From Rhizobium rhizogenes (GTDB taxonomy: Bacteria; Pseudomonadota; Alphaproteobacteria; Rhizobiales; Rhizobiaceae), in assembly GCF_002005205.3 (NCBI RefSeq), contig NZ_CP019701.2, forward strand, positions 496,001 through 560,000: 64,000 nucleotides of DNA, given 5' to 3'. Numbering within the stretch: position 1 is the stretch's first letter; each line of letters starts with the position of its first letter. The notes beneath the pieces were generated by a model. It worked only from the letters and a program-made list of their open reading frames with translations. It was not told the origin of the DNA and ran no database searches. Made by a program: the position numbers and the translations under genes. This document shows positions 1-8,610 of this stretch, one piece after another.

Positions 1-270
1 GCCCTTCTTGCCGTCCTTGCCTTCTTCGAACCTGGCTGGAACGGTGGCCTTCTTGTAGCCGCCGCGCCAGTTATAGATGGTCGAGCTGCCGGATTCCGTG
101 TCGCTCAGCGGCGGGCCGAATTTTGCGAAGAAAATGCCTGCCGACTGGCCGACCCACCGCGTTTCAACGGGGCTCTTCTGGGTGAAGGAGGGAGTGGAGC
201 CGCCCGTGGAGGTGGTGCAGGCCGAGAGCGCAATGGCAAACGCTGCGAGCGTTACGCTGCGAAATAGCAT
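1..270 (-). CDS. Small lipoprotein, partial (runs off the left edge)
   Basis: The reading frame starts at an ATG whose complement is at 268-270 and stays open to the window edge, so only the N-terminal 90 residues are visible. An AGGA ribosome-binding site lies about 8 nt upstream. Residues 1-17 form a short hydrophobic signal with a lipobox LSAC (Cys18), followed by a Ser/Thr/Gly-rich linker typical of outer-membrane lipoproteins. The rest contains a tryptophan-containing segment and a Lys/Gly-rich stretch but no domain I recognise. Function unknown; the lipoprotein call rests on the signal alone. Confidence 0.6.
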   Translation of the reverse strand, partial: MLFRSVTLAAFAIALSACTTSTGGSTPSFTQKSPVETRWVGQSAGIFFAKFGPPLSDTESGSSTIYNWRGGYKKATVPARFEEGKDGKKG

Positions 271-534
271 GGTGAAATGTCCTTTGTGCCGTGTCCGGCA
301 TCCCGCCGGTCATTCCGTTCCCCTAGCAGATTTGGCGGCGGCGGGCAGGGGAGGTATGCGGCCCGATGAAAATTTCCTGCCACAATTGCTTTTTTGTAAC
401 GTTTTGCAGCCTTGCGCCCCGTGTTGCGGGCGACTGGCGGTGCTGTTTCAGCTGAGGCGAAAAACTTGTCATAAAAAATGCAATAAGCCGCTTGTCGAAT
501 GCCGGAGGCTGGTCTATAGAAGCGCCGCTGGTCA
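271..534. other. Intergenic region upstream of tRNA-Pro
   Basis: 264 bases without a convincing gene. The open frames crossing it also run through the tRNA on one or other strand and have no ribosome-binding site, so they are treated as chance. It presumably carries the divergent promoters for the lipoprotein and the tRNA; I see no clear operator. Confidence 0.4.
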
Positions 535-611
535 CGGAGTGTAGCGCAGTCTGGTAGCGCACCACGTTCGGGACGTGGGGGTCGGAGGTTCGAATCCTCT
601 CACTCCGACCA
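535..611 (+). tRNA. tRNA-Pro (anticodon CGG)
   Basis: A complete 77-nt cloverleaf can be drawn. The 7-bp acceptor stem is CGGAGTG/CACTCCG, the D arm has GCGC stems, the anticodon stem is CCACG/CGTGG with loop TTCGGGA (anticodon CGG, proline codon CCG), and the T arm has TTCGAAT. The 3' CCA is encoded. I see no integrase or attachment-site duplication next to it. Confidence 0.97.
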
Positions 612-1235
612 GCTTGAAGCCCAATAGATACAGCGGCTTGCAACTGATCCCGATATTTCCTGAAAATCCCCCAATAAAAGTCTTGTACCGAAACCGGACC
701 GGTTTGGAGTGTATTCGCCGCTCGTGTCTGAAAATCCGGGCGCGGGTGCGAATAAGTGCCTTCAAATTCCCGCTCTTCAATCGGTGCCCGATTTGGGATG
801 CGGTGGCGCCACCTTTGGGGCTTTTGTTGCCATAACCGCCTGTCCGAACGAAAGAGGCCCGTCGCTCCGCCAAGCGCCAGGCCTCAATGTCGCGGCCTTG
901 TTTCAGGGGACGCGCGACACGCGTCGTCTTAGAATCGCCAATCCTGATCCACAACCTAAGAAGTTACCCGTCACCGCCATTGGCCCTGAATTTCAAGGGC
1001 ATCGTGATGATCAACTTATCGCGATCAAAAAAGAGGCCCGCTGTTTTTACAAACAACGAGCCTCTGTTGGGCCGCTTGGCGGAGCGACCACGTGCAAATT
1101 CGCCTTTTGCGCATGAACGTCAAATGAACAAACGGCTTCTTCCGATGCCGAGAAACAACCCGTAAAAATCAGGGGCGTCATGGATCGGAAAGCCGCCTCG
1201 GCCGTTATCCAACCATAACAACGATGGAGGATAGC
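612..1235. other. Gene-free stretch with hairpins and a distant inverted repeat
   Basis: Open frames here lack ribosome-binding sites and overlap on all strands, so no gene is called. It does hold structure. GTCGCTCCGCCAAGCG at 861-876 is the exact reverse complement of 1073-1088. The direct repeat AAAGAGGCCCG occurs near 851 and 1031. At about 1032-1065 a nested hairpin AGAGGC / TGTTT / AAACA / GCCTCT can form. It may encode an untranslated RNA or be a decayed palindromic element. Confidence 0.35.
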
Positions 1236-1313
1236 ATGCTGAAGGGTATCGCATTGTGGGCTATGGGCGTTCCGATCTTCGTGATCATTCTGCTTTATAT
1301 GTTTGTATTTTAA
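1236..1313 (+). CDS. 25-residue single-span membrane peptide
   Basis: ATG follows a strong GGAGG (1226-1230) at good spacing; the peptide begins MLKGIALWAMG and is hydrophobic almost throughout (about residues 5-24), so it should be one transmembrane helix with almost nothing outside the bilayer. A strong hairpin terminator follows 27 nt after the stop, giving a compact independent gene. I recall similarly short hydrophobic proteins in rhizobial genomes but cannot name a family. Function unknown. Confidence 0.6.
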   Translation: MLKGIALWAMGVPIFVIILLYMFVF

Positions 1314-1340
1314 GCTGGTTCGGGGCTCTCGAACAAAAAA

Positions 1341-1366
1341 GGCGACCGCTTGACGGTCGCCTTTTT
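1341..1366. terminator. Bidirectional rho-independent terminator
   Basis: Perfect 8-bp stem GGCGACCG / CGGTCGCC with a 5-nt loop, a run of A before it and of T after it. It can end both the 25-aa peptide gene (plus) and cysN (minus), which converge here. Confidence 0.85.
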
Positions 1367-1386
1367 GTTGCCTGCATACGCGTCTG

Positions 1387-2868
1387 TCAGTCGAGGTCGC
1401 CGATCAGTCGCGAGGCTGTCGCTGCATCCGTGCGGCGGATGTCGATCTCGTCGCGGTGTTTGGCCAGCAGTTCGCTCGCCAGCAGCTTTTCAGCAAGGCC
1501 GGCGGGCAGCGAAAGGATGACCCTGTCGCCCTTTTCTTCCGTCGCACCCGTGCTGCGTTTGCCGGCGATCATGCCGCCCGCAACCGTGTTGTTGGTGTCG
1601 GGGTCGATCAGGATGAAGGAGCCGGTCGCCCGGTTCTGTTCATAAGGATCGAATATCGCCGTCTCGTCGAAGGAAAGCCGCACCTTGCCGATGGCGTTCA
1701 TCGGCAGCGAGGTTTCATGCGCCTGCCATTCGCCTTCCTTCAGGTTCAGCTGGCTGACAGGCTGCACGCTGACACGCTGGCGGCGGCTGCCGCTTTTCAG
1801 CCAGTAGCGCTTGCCTGCCTCGATGCCGCCAGGCTGCAACGCCACGATCTGGGCGTCGAAGGCAAGGCCGGTCTGCGGCTGCGCCTCGATGGAGACGATC
1901 ATGTCGCCGCGCGACACATCCACCTGACGGTCGAGGACGAGCGTGACCGCATCGCCCGCGACGGCGGCGTTGCGCACCAGATCGAAGGTGACGATCTGCT
2001 TGACGTTCGCGACCATGCCGGAAGGCAGGACGACGACGCTGTCGCCCGGCTTTACCGAACCGCCGGCAACCGTGCCCTGATAACCGCGAAAGCTTTCACC
2101 GGGGCGCGAGACACGCTGCACCGGCAGGCGGAAGCCGCCGGACTGCGCGGAGCGCACGGTGGCAAGCTCCAGCGTTTCCACCAGCGTCGGGCCTTCATAC
2201 CAGGGCATGGAGGACTTGCCGGAGAGAACGACGTTTTCACCCTTCAGGGCCGACATCGGAATGGCGGTGATCTGCTTGATGCCGAGATTGGACGCGAAAT
2301 CGCGGAATTCATGGGCGATCAGTTCGAAACCGGCCTTGTCATAGTTGGTCAGGTCGATCTTGTTGACCGCCAGCACGAATTGCCGGATGCCCATCAGCGC
2401 CGCAATGGTGGCGTGACGGCGGGTCTGTTCGAGAATGCCGGTGCGCGCATCCACCAGAAGCACGGCGAGATCGGCCGTCGAAGCGCCGGTCGCCATGTTG
2501 CGGGTATATTGCTCATGACCGGGGGTGTCGGCGACGATGAAGGCGCGCCGGTCGGTGGCGAAATAGCGATAGGCGACATCGATGGTGATGCCCTGTTCGC
2601 GCTCCGCCTGAAGACCGTCGAGCAGCAGCGCGAAATCGGGCAGGCCGAGATCGTTCTGCTTGCCGCTGTCGCGGTGCAGGGTTGCGGCTTGGTCTTCCTT
2701 GACGGCCTTGGTGTCCCAGAGAAGGCGGCCGATCAGGGTCGATTTGCCGTCATCGACGCTGCCGCAGGTGATGAGGCGCAGCGGACGCGTATCGCGCGTT
2801 GCCTTCGAATGTTCGGCAAAGGGCAGAATGGTGGCGGAAGAGGGGGGATTGATGGCGGCGGCACTCAT
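1387..2868 (-). CDS. cysN: Sulfate adenylyltransferase subunit 1 (ATP sulfurylase GTPase)
   Basis: GTPase subunit that drives formation of adenosine 5'-phosphosulfate (APS) from ATP and sulfate with CysD, the first step of sulfate assimilation in the cytoplasm. The 493-residue protein shows the translation-factor GTPase motifs: P-loop GSVDDGKS at 36-43, DTPGHE at 114-119 and NKID at 169-172, followed by EF-Tu-like beta-barrel domains. It ends without an APS-kinase domain, so it is CysN and not a fused CysNC/NodQ. Its ATG overlaps the cysD stop (ATGA), meaning coupled translation as the last gene of cysH-cysD-cysN. Confidence 0.96.
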   Translation of the reverse strand: MSAAAINPPSSATILPFAEHSKATRDTRPLRLITCGSVDDGKSTLIGRLLWDTKAVKEDQAATLHRDSGKQNDLGLPDFALLLDGLQAEREQGITIDVAYRYFATDRRAFIVADTPGHEQYTRNMATGASTADLAVLLVDARTGILEQTRRHATIAALMGIRQFVLAVNKIDLTNYDKAGFELIAHEFRDFASNLGIKQITAIPMSALKGENVVLSGKSSMPWYEGPTLVETLELATVRSAQSGGFRLPVQRVSRPGESFRGYQGTVAGGSVKPGDSVVVLPSGMVANVKQIVTFDLVRNAAVAGDAVTLVLDRQVDVSRGDMIVSIEAQPQTGLAFDAQIVALQPGGIEAGKRYWLKSGSRRQRVSVQPVSQLNLKEGEWQAHETSLPMNAIGKVRLSFDETAIFDPYEQNRATGSFILIDPDTNNTVAGGMIAGKRSTGATEEKGDRVILSLPAGLAEKLLASELLAKHRDEIDIRRTDAATASRLIGDLD

Positions 2869-3821
2869 CAGAAATACCCCTCGCGCTTCTTCTTCTCCAT
2901 CGAGCCGGACTGGTCGCGGTCAATCGCGCGGCCCTGCCGTTCGGAAACGGTGGCGATTTCGAGTTCGGCGATCACGTCCTGAAGCGTCGCCGCCTCGGAA
3001 CGGATGGCGCCGGTCAGCGGGAAGCAACCGAGCGTGCGGAAGCGGATCGAGCCATGCTTGATCTCTTCGCCGGGCAACAGCTCCAGCCGCTCGTCTTCGG
3101 CAAGGATCATCATGCCGTCGCGTTCGACATAGGGGCGCTCGGCCGCGTAATAGAGCGGCACCAGCGGAATGTTTTCCGCCTCGATGTAACGCCAGATATC
3201 CACTTCGGTCCAGTTGGAGAGGGGGAAGGCGCGCACGCTTTCGCCCTTGCGGACCATGCCGTTATAGATGTTCCACAGTTCCGGGCGCTGGTTGCGCGGG
3301 TCCCATTTATGATCGGGCGTGCGGAAGGAATAGATGCGTTCCTTGGCCCGGCTCGCCTCCTCGTCACGGCGCGCACCGCCGAAGGCCGCATCGAACTGGC
3401 CGGCGTCGAGCGCCTGCCGCAATGCCTCGGTCTTCATGATGTCGGTGTAGAGCGCCGATCCATGCGAGAAGGGGGTGACGTTTTCCGACGCGCCACGCGG
3501 GTTGGTGTAGGAAATCAGGTCGAGATCGTATTCCTTGACGATATTGTCGCGGAATTCGATCATTTCCTTGAACTTCCAGCCGGTATTGACATGCAGCAGC
3601 GGGAAGGGAATGCGGCCGGGGAAAAACGCCTTGCGCGCTAAGTGCAGCAGCACGGACGAATCCTTGCCGATGGAATAGAGCATCACGGGTTTGTCGAATT
3701 CGGCGGCGACTTCGCGGAAGATGTGAATGGCTTCGTTTTCAAGCGCCTTTAGATGGGGGTCGAGCGGCGGCTTGGATGCGACAGTATTCTTGCTGTCCGT
3801 CTCGTGGACTGCGTTGGACAT
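2868..3821 (-). CDS. cysD: Sulfate adenylyltransferase subunit 2
   Basis: Catalytic ATP sulfurylase subunit (317 aa), partner of CysN. It carries the PP-loop-like motif SIGKDSSV at about 50-57, characteristic of the ATP-PPase fold. The frame stays open upstream, but the ATG at 3819-3821 (MSNAVHETD) has a GGAG site about 8 nt ahead and matches the usual family length; the longer form would run into cysH on the same strand. It lies 28 nt downstream of cysH and overlaps cysN by one base. Confidence 0.95.
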   Translation of the reverse strand: MSNAVHETDSKNTVASKPPLDPHLKALENEAIHIFREVAAEFDKPVMLYSIGKDSSVLLHLARKAFFPGRIPFPLLHVNTGWKFKEMIEFRDNIVKEYDLDLISYTNPRGASENVTPFSHGSALYTDIMKTEALRQALDAGQFDAAFGGARRDEEASRAKERIYSFRTPDHKWDPRNQRPELWNIYNGMVRKGESVRAFPLSNWTEVDIWRYIEAENIPLVPLYYAAERPYVERDGMMILAEDERLELLPGEEIKHGSIRFRTLGCFPLTGAIRSEAATLQDVIAELEIATVSERQGRAIDRDQSGSMEKKKREGYF

Positions 3822-3849
3822 TGTGAACTCCGGGAGATGTACTGAAAGA

Positions 3850-4632
3850 TTATCGTTGCGGGATGGCGGAAACGGCGGATGTCTGCTCCGCACCGGCGAC
3901 GTGAAGACCGCATTCGCGCTTCTCGTCGTTTTCCCACCACCATCGTCCGGCGCGCTCAGGCTCACCGGGCTTGATGGCGCGCGTACACGGCTCGCAGCCG
4001 ATGGAGGGGTAACCGCGCTGATGCAACGGGTTGACGGGGATGTTTTCCTTGGCGACATGCGCCCGGATGAGGTCGATATCCCAGTCAGCCAGGGGATTGA
4101 TCTTGATGAGATTGCGCTCCGCATCGAACTCGGCGAACGGCGTCGTGGCACGATTGCCGGACTGGCCGCGACGAAGGCCGGTGATCCAGAAGGCGGCGCC
4201 ATCAAGCGCCTTGCCGAGCGGGATCAGCTTTCTGACATGACAGCAGGCGTGACGGGCTTCGACGCTTTCGTAAAAGCCGTTCAGGCCGTATTTTTCGGCA
4301 TAGGCGTCGATATCGTCCTGCTCCGGGCGGAAGCGGCGGATTTCGATGCCGAAACGCTCTTCGGTTTCATCGATGAGATCGACGGTTTCCTTGAACAGCC
4401 GGCCGGTTTCCAGCGTCACGACATCGATCGGCAACCGATGCGTGCCGATGGCGGCGGTGATAACCTGATCCTCGATGCCGAGGCTGGTGGTGAAGACGGC
4501 GCGCCCGCCAAGGCCGGCGATAAACGAAAGCCGACCCGCCAGATCGAGCCCGGCAAGCGTGGCGTCGAGGGAAGCGGCATCGGCAGAGGCATTTGCTGAA
4601 TTGATCGTCATTGTCACGTCCGGGATTTCCAT
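3850..4632 (-). CDS. cysH: APS/PAPS reductase, [4Fe-4S] APS-type
   Basis: Reduces activated sulfate to sulfite with thioredoxin-type electrons. The 260-residue protein has the paired cysteines C130-C131 and C213/C216 (GCEPC) that bind the [4Fe-4S] cluster in APS reductases, plus the catalytic ECGLH cysteine (C241) near the C-terminus. The cluster cysteines indicate APS rather than PAPS as substrate, which fits cysD/cysN without an APS kinase nearby. An in-frame ATG seven codons downstream (4611) is an alternative start; neither has a strong ribosome-binding site. First gene of the cysH-cysD-cysN operon, divergent from the Rrf2 regulator. Confidence 0.94.
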   Translation of the reverse strand: MEIPDVTMTINSANASADAASLDATLAGLDLAGRLSFIAGLGGRAVFTTSLGIEDQVITAAIGTHRLPIDVVTLETGRLFKETVDLIDETEERFGIEIRRFRPEQDDIDAYAEKYGLNGFYESVEARHACCHVRKLIPLGKALDGAAFWITGLRRGQSGNRATTPFAEFDAERNLIKINPLADWDIDLIRAHVAKENIPVNPLHQRGYPSIGCEPCTRAIKPGEPERAGRWWWENDEKRECGLHVAGAEQTSAVSAIPQR

Positions 4633-4821
4633 GGCCGATTATTGTTGAAATCCGGCCTCTGGAACAGAAATGACAGTCTTTGTGCGCTGCACTTGAGAGC
4701 AAAAATGCCTCTCGCGCGCGTGGTATGAGCAAAAGATACCCGTTCACCTTCTTCGCAGCTTGGATTTGAATTGTGACAACTTCTGCGCTAAGCCGGAATT
4801 GCCGGGTTTCCGGGCTTGTGG

Positions 4822-4836
4822 TCTACTGGTTTTACG
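4822..4836 (+). promoter_or_regulatory. Possible half-operator at the Rrf2 gene start
   Basis: TCTACTGGTT at 4822-4831 matches in 9 of 10 positions one half (TCTACCGGTT) of the perfect palindrome in front of the sulfate-transport operon at 5603-5625. It sits 5 nt before the regulator's ATG, where a bound repressor would block translation or transcription. Only one half-site is present, so this is tentative. Confidence 0.3.
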
Positions 4837-5277
4837 ATGATTTCGCAGAAGGCAAAATACGCGCTGAGGGCGCTCCTTTCGCTGGCCAAGGCCGACGGTG
4901 CCTGTCCTGTGCAGATTTCCGACATTGCCCGCGAACAGGCCATTCCGAAAAAGTTTCTGGAACAGATCCTTCTCGAAATGAAGAAGGAACGCCTTGTCGA
5001 AAGCCGGCGCGGCAAGCAGGGCGGTTATCTCTTGGCGCGCCCGGCTGCGGATATCACCTTCGGCGAGGTGCTGCGCCTCATAGACGGGCCGCTTGCCCCC
5101 TTGCCCTGCCTGTCGCAGACCGCCTATCGCCGCTGTGAGGATTGCGACGGCGAGAAGCAGTGCGAGATCCGCCACGTCTTTGCCCGCGTGGCCGATGCGA
5201 CGCGCAACATCCTTTTCAACACCACCATCGCCGATGCCGTGGCCGGTGTCGAAGTGCCCGAGCTTTTGACGGCCTGA
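4837..5277 (+). CDS. Rrf2-family transcriptional regulator, likely of sulfur assimilation
   Basis: 146-residue DNA-binding protein with an N-terminal winged helix (about 1-80; begins MISQKAKYALRA) typical of Rrf2/IscR/CymR. The C-terminal part has four closely spaced cysteines, C91, C100, C103 and C109, which could hold an Fe-S cluster or sense thiol status. A start 7 codons upstream is possible, but ATG 4837 gives the canonical N-terminus. It is divergent from cysHDN and precedes the sulfate ABC operon, so the inferred job is sulfur-responsive control of both. The specific effector cannot be read from the sequence. Confidence 0.85.
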   Translation: MISQKAKYALRALLSLAKADGACPVQISDIAREQAIPKKFLEQILLEMKKERLVESRRGKQGGYLLARPAADITFGEVLRLIDGPLAPLPCLSQTAYRRCEDCDGEKQCEIRHVFARVADATRNILFNTTIADAVAGVEVPELLTA

Positions 5278-5335
5278 CACTCGTTTTTTTCCACGTTTCG
5301 CTGTCGAGAGTTTGCAACGAAGGCCCTCAACCTGT

Positions 5336-5366
5336 CCGTCATTCCGGCCTTGAGCCGGAATGACGG
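5336..5366. repeat. Short palindromic intergenic repeat (end-cap type alpha alone)
   Basis: Perfect 13-bp arms CCGTCATTCCGGC / GCCGGAATGACGG around CTTGA. The same hairpin caps larger mosaic repeats at 10059, 62078 and 63931. It may also act as a terminator for the Rrf2 gene, though no T-run follows. Confidence 0.7.
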
Positions 5367-5596
5367 ATGAGGAGATTGCAATGGTCCCCTTGCCTCGTTC
5401 CTTCCAAACGAAAAAATCGTCTAAAACCCCATAATATTTTTCGCCATCGCGGCAAAAAATCGGCAAAAATGTGAAACGGTTTTGCATTCAGCAAAGTTTT
5501 ACACGACGCTTGTTGCGCCTTTCGCTTATGCTGCGCTGTATTTGTTGCCCGGGAAAACGCTCTCGGGAAACACTTTTTCGATCGTATTCGGCCTCA

Positions 5597-5625
5597 TTGA
5601 CCAACTCTACTCAACCGGTAGAGTT
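5597..5625 (+). promoter_or_regulatory. Promoter and palindromic operator of the sulfate ABC operon
   Basis: A perfect palindrome AACTCTAC-N7-GTAGAGTT spans 5603-5625. A -35-like TTGACC (5597-5602) and a -10-like TAGAGT (5619-5624), 16 bp apart, bracket and overlap it, so a bound dimer would occlude RNA polymerase. The neighbouring Rrf2 regulator is the obvious candidate. The palindrome is seen; the regulator assignment is inferred. Confidence 0.6.
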
Positions 5626-5653
5626 AAGCCATCGCAATCAGGAGGGAATACCG

Positions 5654-6679
5654 ATGTCCAAGCTTCTGTCCGGTTTGAGCGTTGTTGCGCTTAGCCTCTC
5701 ACTGGCACTTGGCGGCGCTGGCTCGGCCGCCGCGCAGACCAAGCTGCTCAACGTGTCCTACGATCCGACCCGTGAGCTCTACAAGGATTTCAACGAGGCC
5801 TTCGCCAAGAAATGGAAGGCCGACACCGGCGAGGATATCACCATCCAGCAGTCGCATGGCGGCTCCGGCAAGCAGGCGCGCTCGGTCATCGACGGTCTGG
5901 AAGCGGATGTGGTGACGCTGGCGCTGCAGAGCGATATCGACGCCATCGTCGAAAATTCCGGCAAGATCAACAAGGACTGGCGCACCCGCCTGCCGCATAA
6001 TTCGTCGCCTTACACCTCGACCATCGTTTTCCTGGTGCGCAAGGGCAACCCCAAGGGCATCCACAACTGGGGCGATCTGGTGAAGGGCGATATCCAGATC
6101 GTCACACCGAACCCGAAAACATCCGGCGGTGCCCGCTGGAACTATCTTGCTGCCTGGGCCTGGGCGAATGAAGAGTTCAAGGGCGATCAGGAGAAGATCA
6201 AGGCCTATGTCGGCGATCTCTACAAGCGCGCCCCGGTTCTCGATACCGGCGCCCGCGGCTCCACGGTGACCTTCGCCCAGCGCCAGATCGGCGACGTGCT
6301 GCTGGCCTGGGAAAACGAAGCCTATCTCGCCGGCCAGGAATTCGGCGCTGATGCCTTCGATATCGTCGTGCCGCCAATCTCGATCCTTGCCGAACCGCCG
6401 GTTGCCGTGGTTGACGCCAATGTCGACGCCAAGGGCACCCGCAAGGCGGCGGAAGCCTATCTGCAATATCTCTATTCCGATGAAGGACAGAATATTGCGG
6501 CCAAGCACTTCTACCGTCCGTCCAACCCCGCCGTTGTCTCCAAGGACCTGCTGAAGCAGCTGCCCGATATCAAGCTCGTCACCATCGACGACCCGATCTT
6601 CGGTGGTTGGGCCAAGGCGCAGCCGGAACATTTTGGCGATGGCGGCATCTTCGACCAGATTTACAAGCCCGCAAAGTAA
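5654..6679 (+). CDS. sbp: Sulfate-binding periplasmic protein of the sulfate ABC transporter
   Basis: 341-residue periplasmic solute-binding protein that captures sulfate (possibly thiosulfate) for CysTWA. A GGAGG ribosome-binding site (5641-5645) sits ahead of ATG 5654; the frame is open further upstream but that part lacks a signal. Residues 1-27 form a Sec signal peptide ending in AAAQ. The mature part has features of the prokaryotic sulfate-binding family, such as SYDPTRELY near the N-terminus and QSHGGSGKQ. The next gene starts 197 nt downstream, after two stem-loops that may stabilise the sbp message. It could equally be named cysP. Confidence 0.93.
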   Translation: MSKLLSGLSVVALSLSLALGGAGSAAAQTKLLNVSYDPTRELYKDFNEAFAKKWKADTGEDITIQQSHGGSGKQARSVIDGLEADVVTLALQSDIDAIVENSGKINKDWRTRLPHNSSPYTSTIVFLVRKGNPKGIHNWGDLVKGDIQIVTPNPKTSGGARWNYLAAWAWANEEFKGDQEKIKAYVGDLYKRAPVLDTGARGSTVTFAQRQIGDVLLAWENEAYLAGQEFGADAFDIVVPPISILAEPPVAVVDANVDAKGTRKAAEAYLQYLYSDEGQNIAAKHFYRPSNPAVVSKDLLKQLPDIKLVTIDDPIFGGWAKAQPEHFGDGGIFDQIYKPAK

Positions 6680-6736
6680 GCGGATGATGGGGTGAAACGC
6701 GATCACCCCCGTCCGCAGGGACAAACAATAAGAGCC

Positions 6737-6765
6737 TGATCGACCGGACGCCGTGCCGGTCGATA
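6737..6765 (+). other. Intercistronic stem-loop between sbp and cysT
   Basis: ATCGACCGG and CCGGTCGAT pair around a short loop. No T-run follows, so this looks more like an mRNA-processing or 3'-stabilising hairpin, which would explain high binding-protein output relative to the permease genes. Confidence 0.45.
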
Positions 6766-6799
6766 CTTTATAATAAACGCCGGGGAACGCCGGCTCCCA

Positions 6800-6860
6800 G
6801 AGGGCATTTCCAGGAAAAGCGGACCCCGGTTTCCTGTCCTGGAAATGTACAAAAACAAAG
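6800..6860 (+). repeat. GCATTTCCAGGAAAAG-type intergenic repeat
   Basis: Hairpin with CATTTCCAGGA and TCCTGGAAATG arms followed by a short A-rich tail with AAAAACAAAG. A related copy lies at about 25075-25140 (AGAGCATTTCCAGTAAAAG... AAAAACAAAAAC). I recognise this as a widespread rhizobial intergenic motif; here it sits inside the sulfate-transport operon. Confidence 0.55.
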
Positions 6861-6876
6861 ATTATCCGGAGCCTTG

Positions 6877-7734
6877 ATGAGCAATAATACATCCGGAAAC
6901 AGGTGGAAATGGCGGCAGTCGAGCGTCATACCCGGCTTCGGCCTGACGTTTGGTTACACCGTCACCTATCTGTTTCTCATCATTCTTATTCCGCTTGGCG
7001 GCCTCGTCTGGTCCACGGCGAAACTTGGTTTTGCAGATTTTATCGCGATTGCCACCGATAGCCGCACGCTGAATGCGCTGCGGGTCAGCTTCGGCACCGC
7101 CTTCATCGCCGCTTTGGTCAACGCCGTTTTCGGCGTCATCGTCGCCTGGGTGCTGACACGGTATCGTTTCCCCGGTCGCCGTTTCGTGGATGCCATCGTC
7201 GATCTGCCCTTTGCCCTGCCAACGGCGGTCGCCGGTATCGCGCTGACCACGCTTTACGCCAATCGCGGCTGGGTCGGCTCGCTGTTCGAACCCTTCGGTA
7301 TCAAGATCGCGTTCACGCCGACCGGCATCGTCATCGCCCTGATCTTCATCGGCCTGCCCTTTGTGGTACGCACGGTGCAGCCGGTCATGGAGGAGATCGA
7401 CCGGCAGGTGGAGGAGGTGGCGGCAACGCTCGGCGCCAACCGTTTCCAGACCATCACCCGCGTTCTGCTGCCAAGCCTCACGCCCGCCATCCTCACCGGT
7501 TTTGCGCTGGCCTTCGCACGCGGTGTCGGCGAATATGGCTCGGTCATCTTCATCGCCGGCAATATTCCGTATGTTTCGGAAATCGCGCCGCTCCTCATCG
7601 TCATCCGGCTGGAGGAGTTCAATTATGCGGCCGCGACCGGCATCGCCACCATCATGCTGATCATCTCGTTTGCCATGCTGTTCCTCATCAATCTCATTCA
7701 GGCCTGGAGCCGCAAGAGGTACGGTTATGTCTGA
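6877..7734 (+). CDS. cysT: Sulfate ABC transporter permease CysT (CysU)
   Basis: 285-residue inner-membrane permease, one of two forming the sulfate channel. About six transmembrane helices are evident, the first at about 25-50. The ABC-permease EAA loop is visible as EEVAATLGANRFQTI. ATG 6877 has GGAG at 6868-6871; a TTG one codon earlier is also open. It overlaps cysW by 8 nt. Confidence 0.94.
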   Translation: MSNNTSGNRWKWRQSSVIPGFGLTFGYTVTYLFLIILIPLGGLVWSTAKLGFADFIAIATDSRTLNALRVSFGTAFIAALVNAVFGVIVAWVLTRYRFPGRRFVDAIVDLPFALPTAVAGIALTTLYANRGWVGSLFEPFGIKIAFTPTGIVIALIFIGLPFVVRTVQPVMEEIDRQVEEVAATLGANRFQTITRVLLPSLTPAILTGFALAFARGVGEYGSVIFIAGNIPYVSEIAPLLIVIRLEEFNYAAATGIATIMLIISFAMLFLINLIQAWSRKRYGYV

Positions 7735-8599
7735 GACCGCTTCCCGCACCTCCTCCCGGCCGTTTCGCGATCCCGCCAGCGAAAGCCTTCCCGCCCGCCT
7801 GGCGCTGGTCGCCATCGCTTTTCTGTTCCTTGCGGCCTTCCTCGTGCTGCCGCTCGTCTCGGTGTTCTTCGAAGCCTTCCGCAAAGGCGGGGAAGCCTTC
7901 TGGGAAGCCATCGTCGAGCCGGATGCGCTGTCGGCTATTCGCCTGACTTTGCTTGTCGCCGCCATCTCGGTGCCGCTCAACGTGGTCTTCGGCGTTGCCG
8001 CCGCCTGGGCGATCGCCAAGTTCGAATTCAAGGGCAAGGCGTTCCTGATTACGCTGATCGACCTGCCATTCTCGATCTCGCCGGTTATTTCAGGTCTGGT
8101 CTATGTCATCCTGTTCTCCGCCCACAGCGTGCTTGGCCCATGGCTGAAGAGTTACGGCATTGAAATCCTGTTTGCCGTGCCGGGCATCGTGCTCGCCACC
8201 ATCTTCGTCACCTTTCCCTTCGTCGCGCGTGAACTGATCCCGCTGATGCAGGATCAGGGCAATGGCGATGAGGAGGCGGCGATTTCGCTTGGCGCTTCCG
8301 GCTGGCAGACCTTCTGGTATGTCACGCTGCCGAATATCAAATGGGGCCTGCTTTACGGCGTGCTGCTCTGCAACGCCCGCGCCATGGGGGAATTTGGCGC
8401 CGTTTCCGTCGTATCAGGCCATATTCGCGGTGAGACCAACACCATGCCGCTACATGTGGAGATACTCTATAATGAGTACAATATCGGCGCGGCCTTCGCG
8501 GTGGCGACGCTGCTCGCCGGTCTGGCGCTCGTGACGCTCGTTCTCAAAACCATTCTCGAAATACGCTTTGGCGCGGGCAACGCAGCCGGCAAGCATTGA
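7727..8599 (+). CDS. cysW: Sulfate ABC transporter permease CysW
   Basis: 290-residue partner permease of CysT with about six membrane helices and the EAA loop [15 protein letters not shown]. The start at 7727 overlaps the cysT stop, indicating translational coupling; upstream sequence in this frame belongs to cysT. The family signature [11 protein letters not shown] is present in the C-terminal half. Confidence 0.94.
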   Translation: MSETASRTSSRPFRDPASESLPARLALVAIAFLFLAAFLVLPLVSVFFEAFRKGGEAFWEAIVEPDALSAIRLTLLVAAISVPLNVVFGVAAAWAIAKFEFKGKAFLITLIDLPFSISPVISGLVYVILFSAHSVLGPWLKSYGIEILFAVPGIVLATIFVTFPFVARELIPLMQDQGNGDEEAAISLGASGWQTFWYVTLPNIKWGLLYGVLLCNARAMGEFGAVSVVSGHIRGETNTMPLHVEILYNEYNIGAAFAVATLLAGLALVTLVLKTILEIRFGAGNAAGKH

Positions 8600-8610
8600 A
8601 AGGCATCTTC

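Noticed and set aside
323..954. Two overlapping minus-strand frames crossing the tRNA
   Set aside because: They read through the complement of tRNA-Pro and lack ribosome-binding sites.
535..1235. Possible integration site at tRNA-Pro
   Set aside because: No integrase, no partial tRNA 3' end duplicated downstream, and no clear change to phage-like genes.
1456..2982. 508-codon open frame on the plus strand opposite cysN/cysD
   Set aside because: Antisense shadow of highly GC-rich coding sequence; no ribosome-binding site, no recognisable domain, and the opposite strand has clear ATP sulfurylase motifs.
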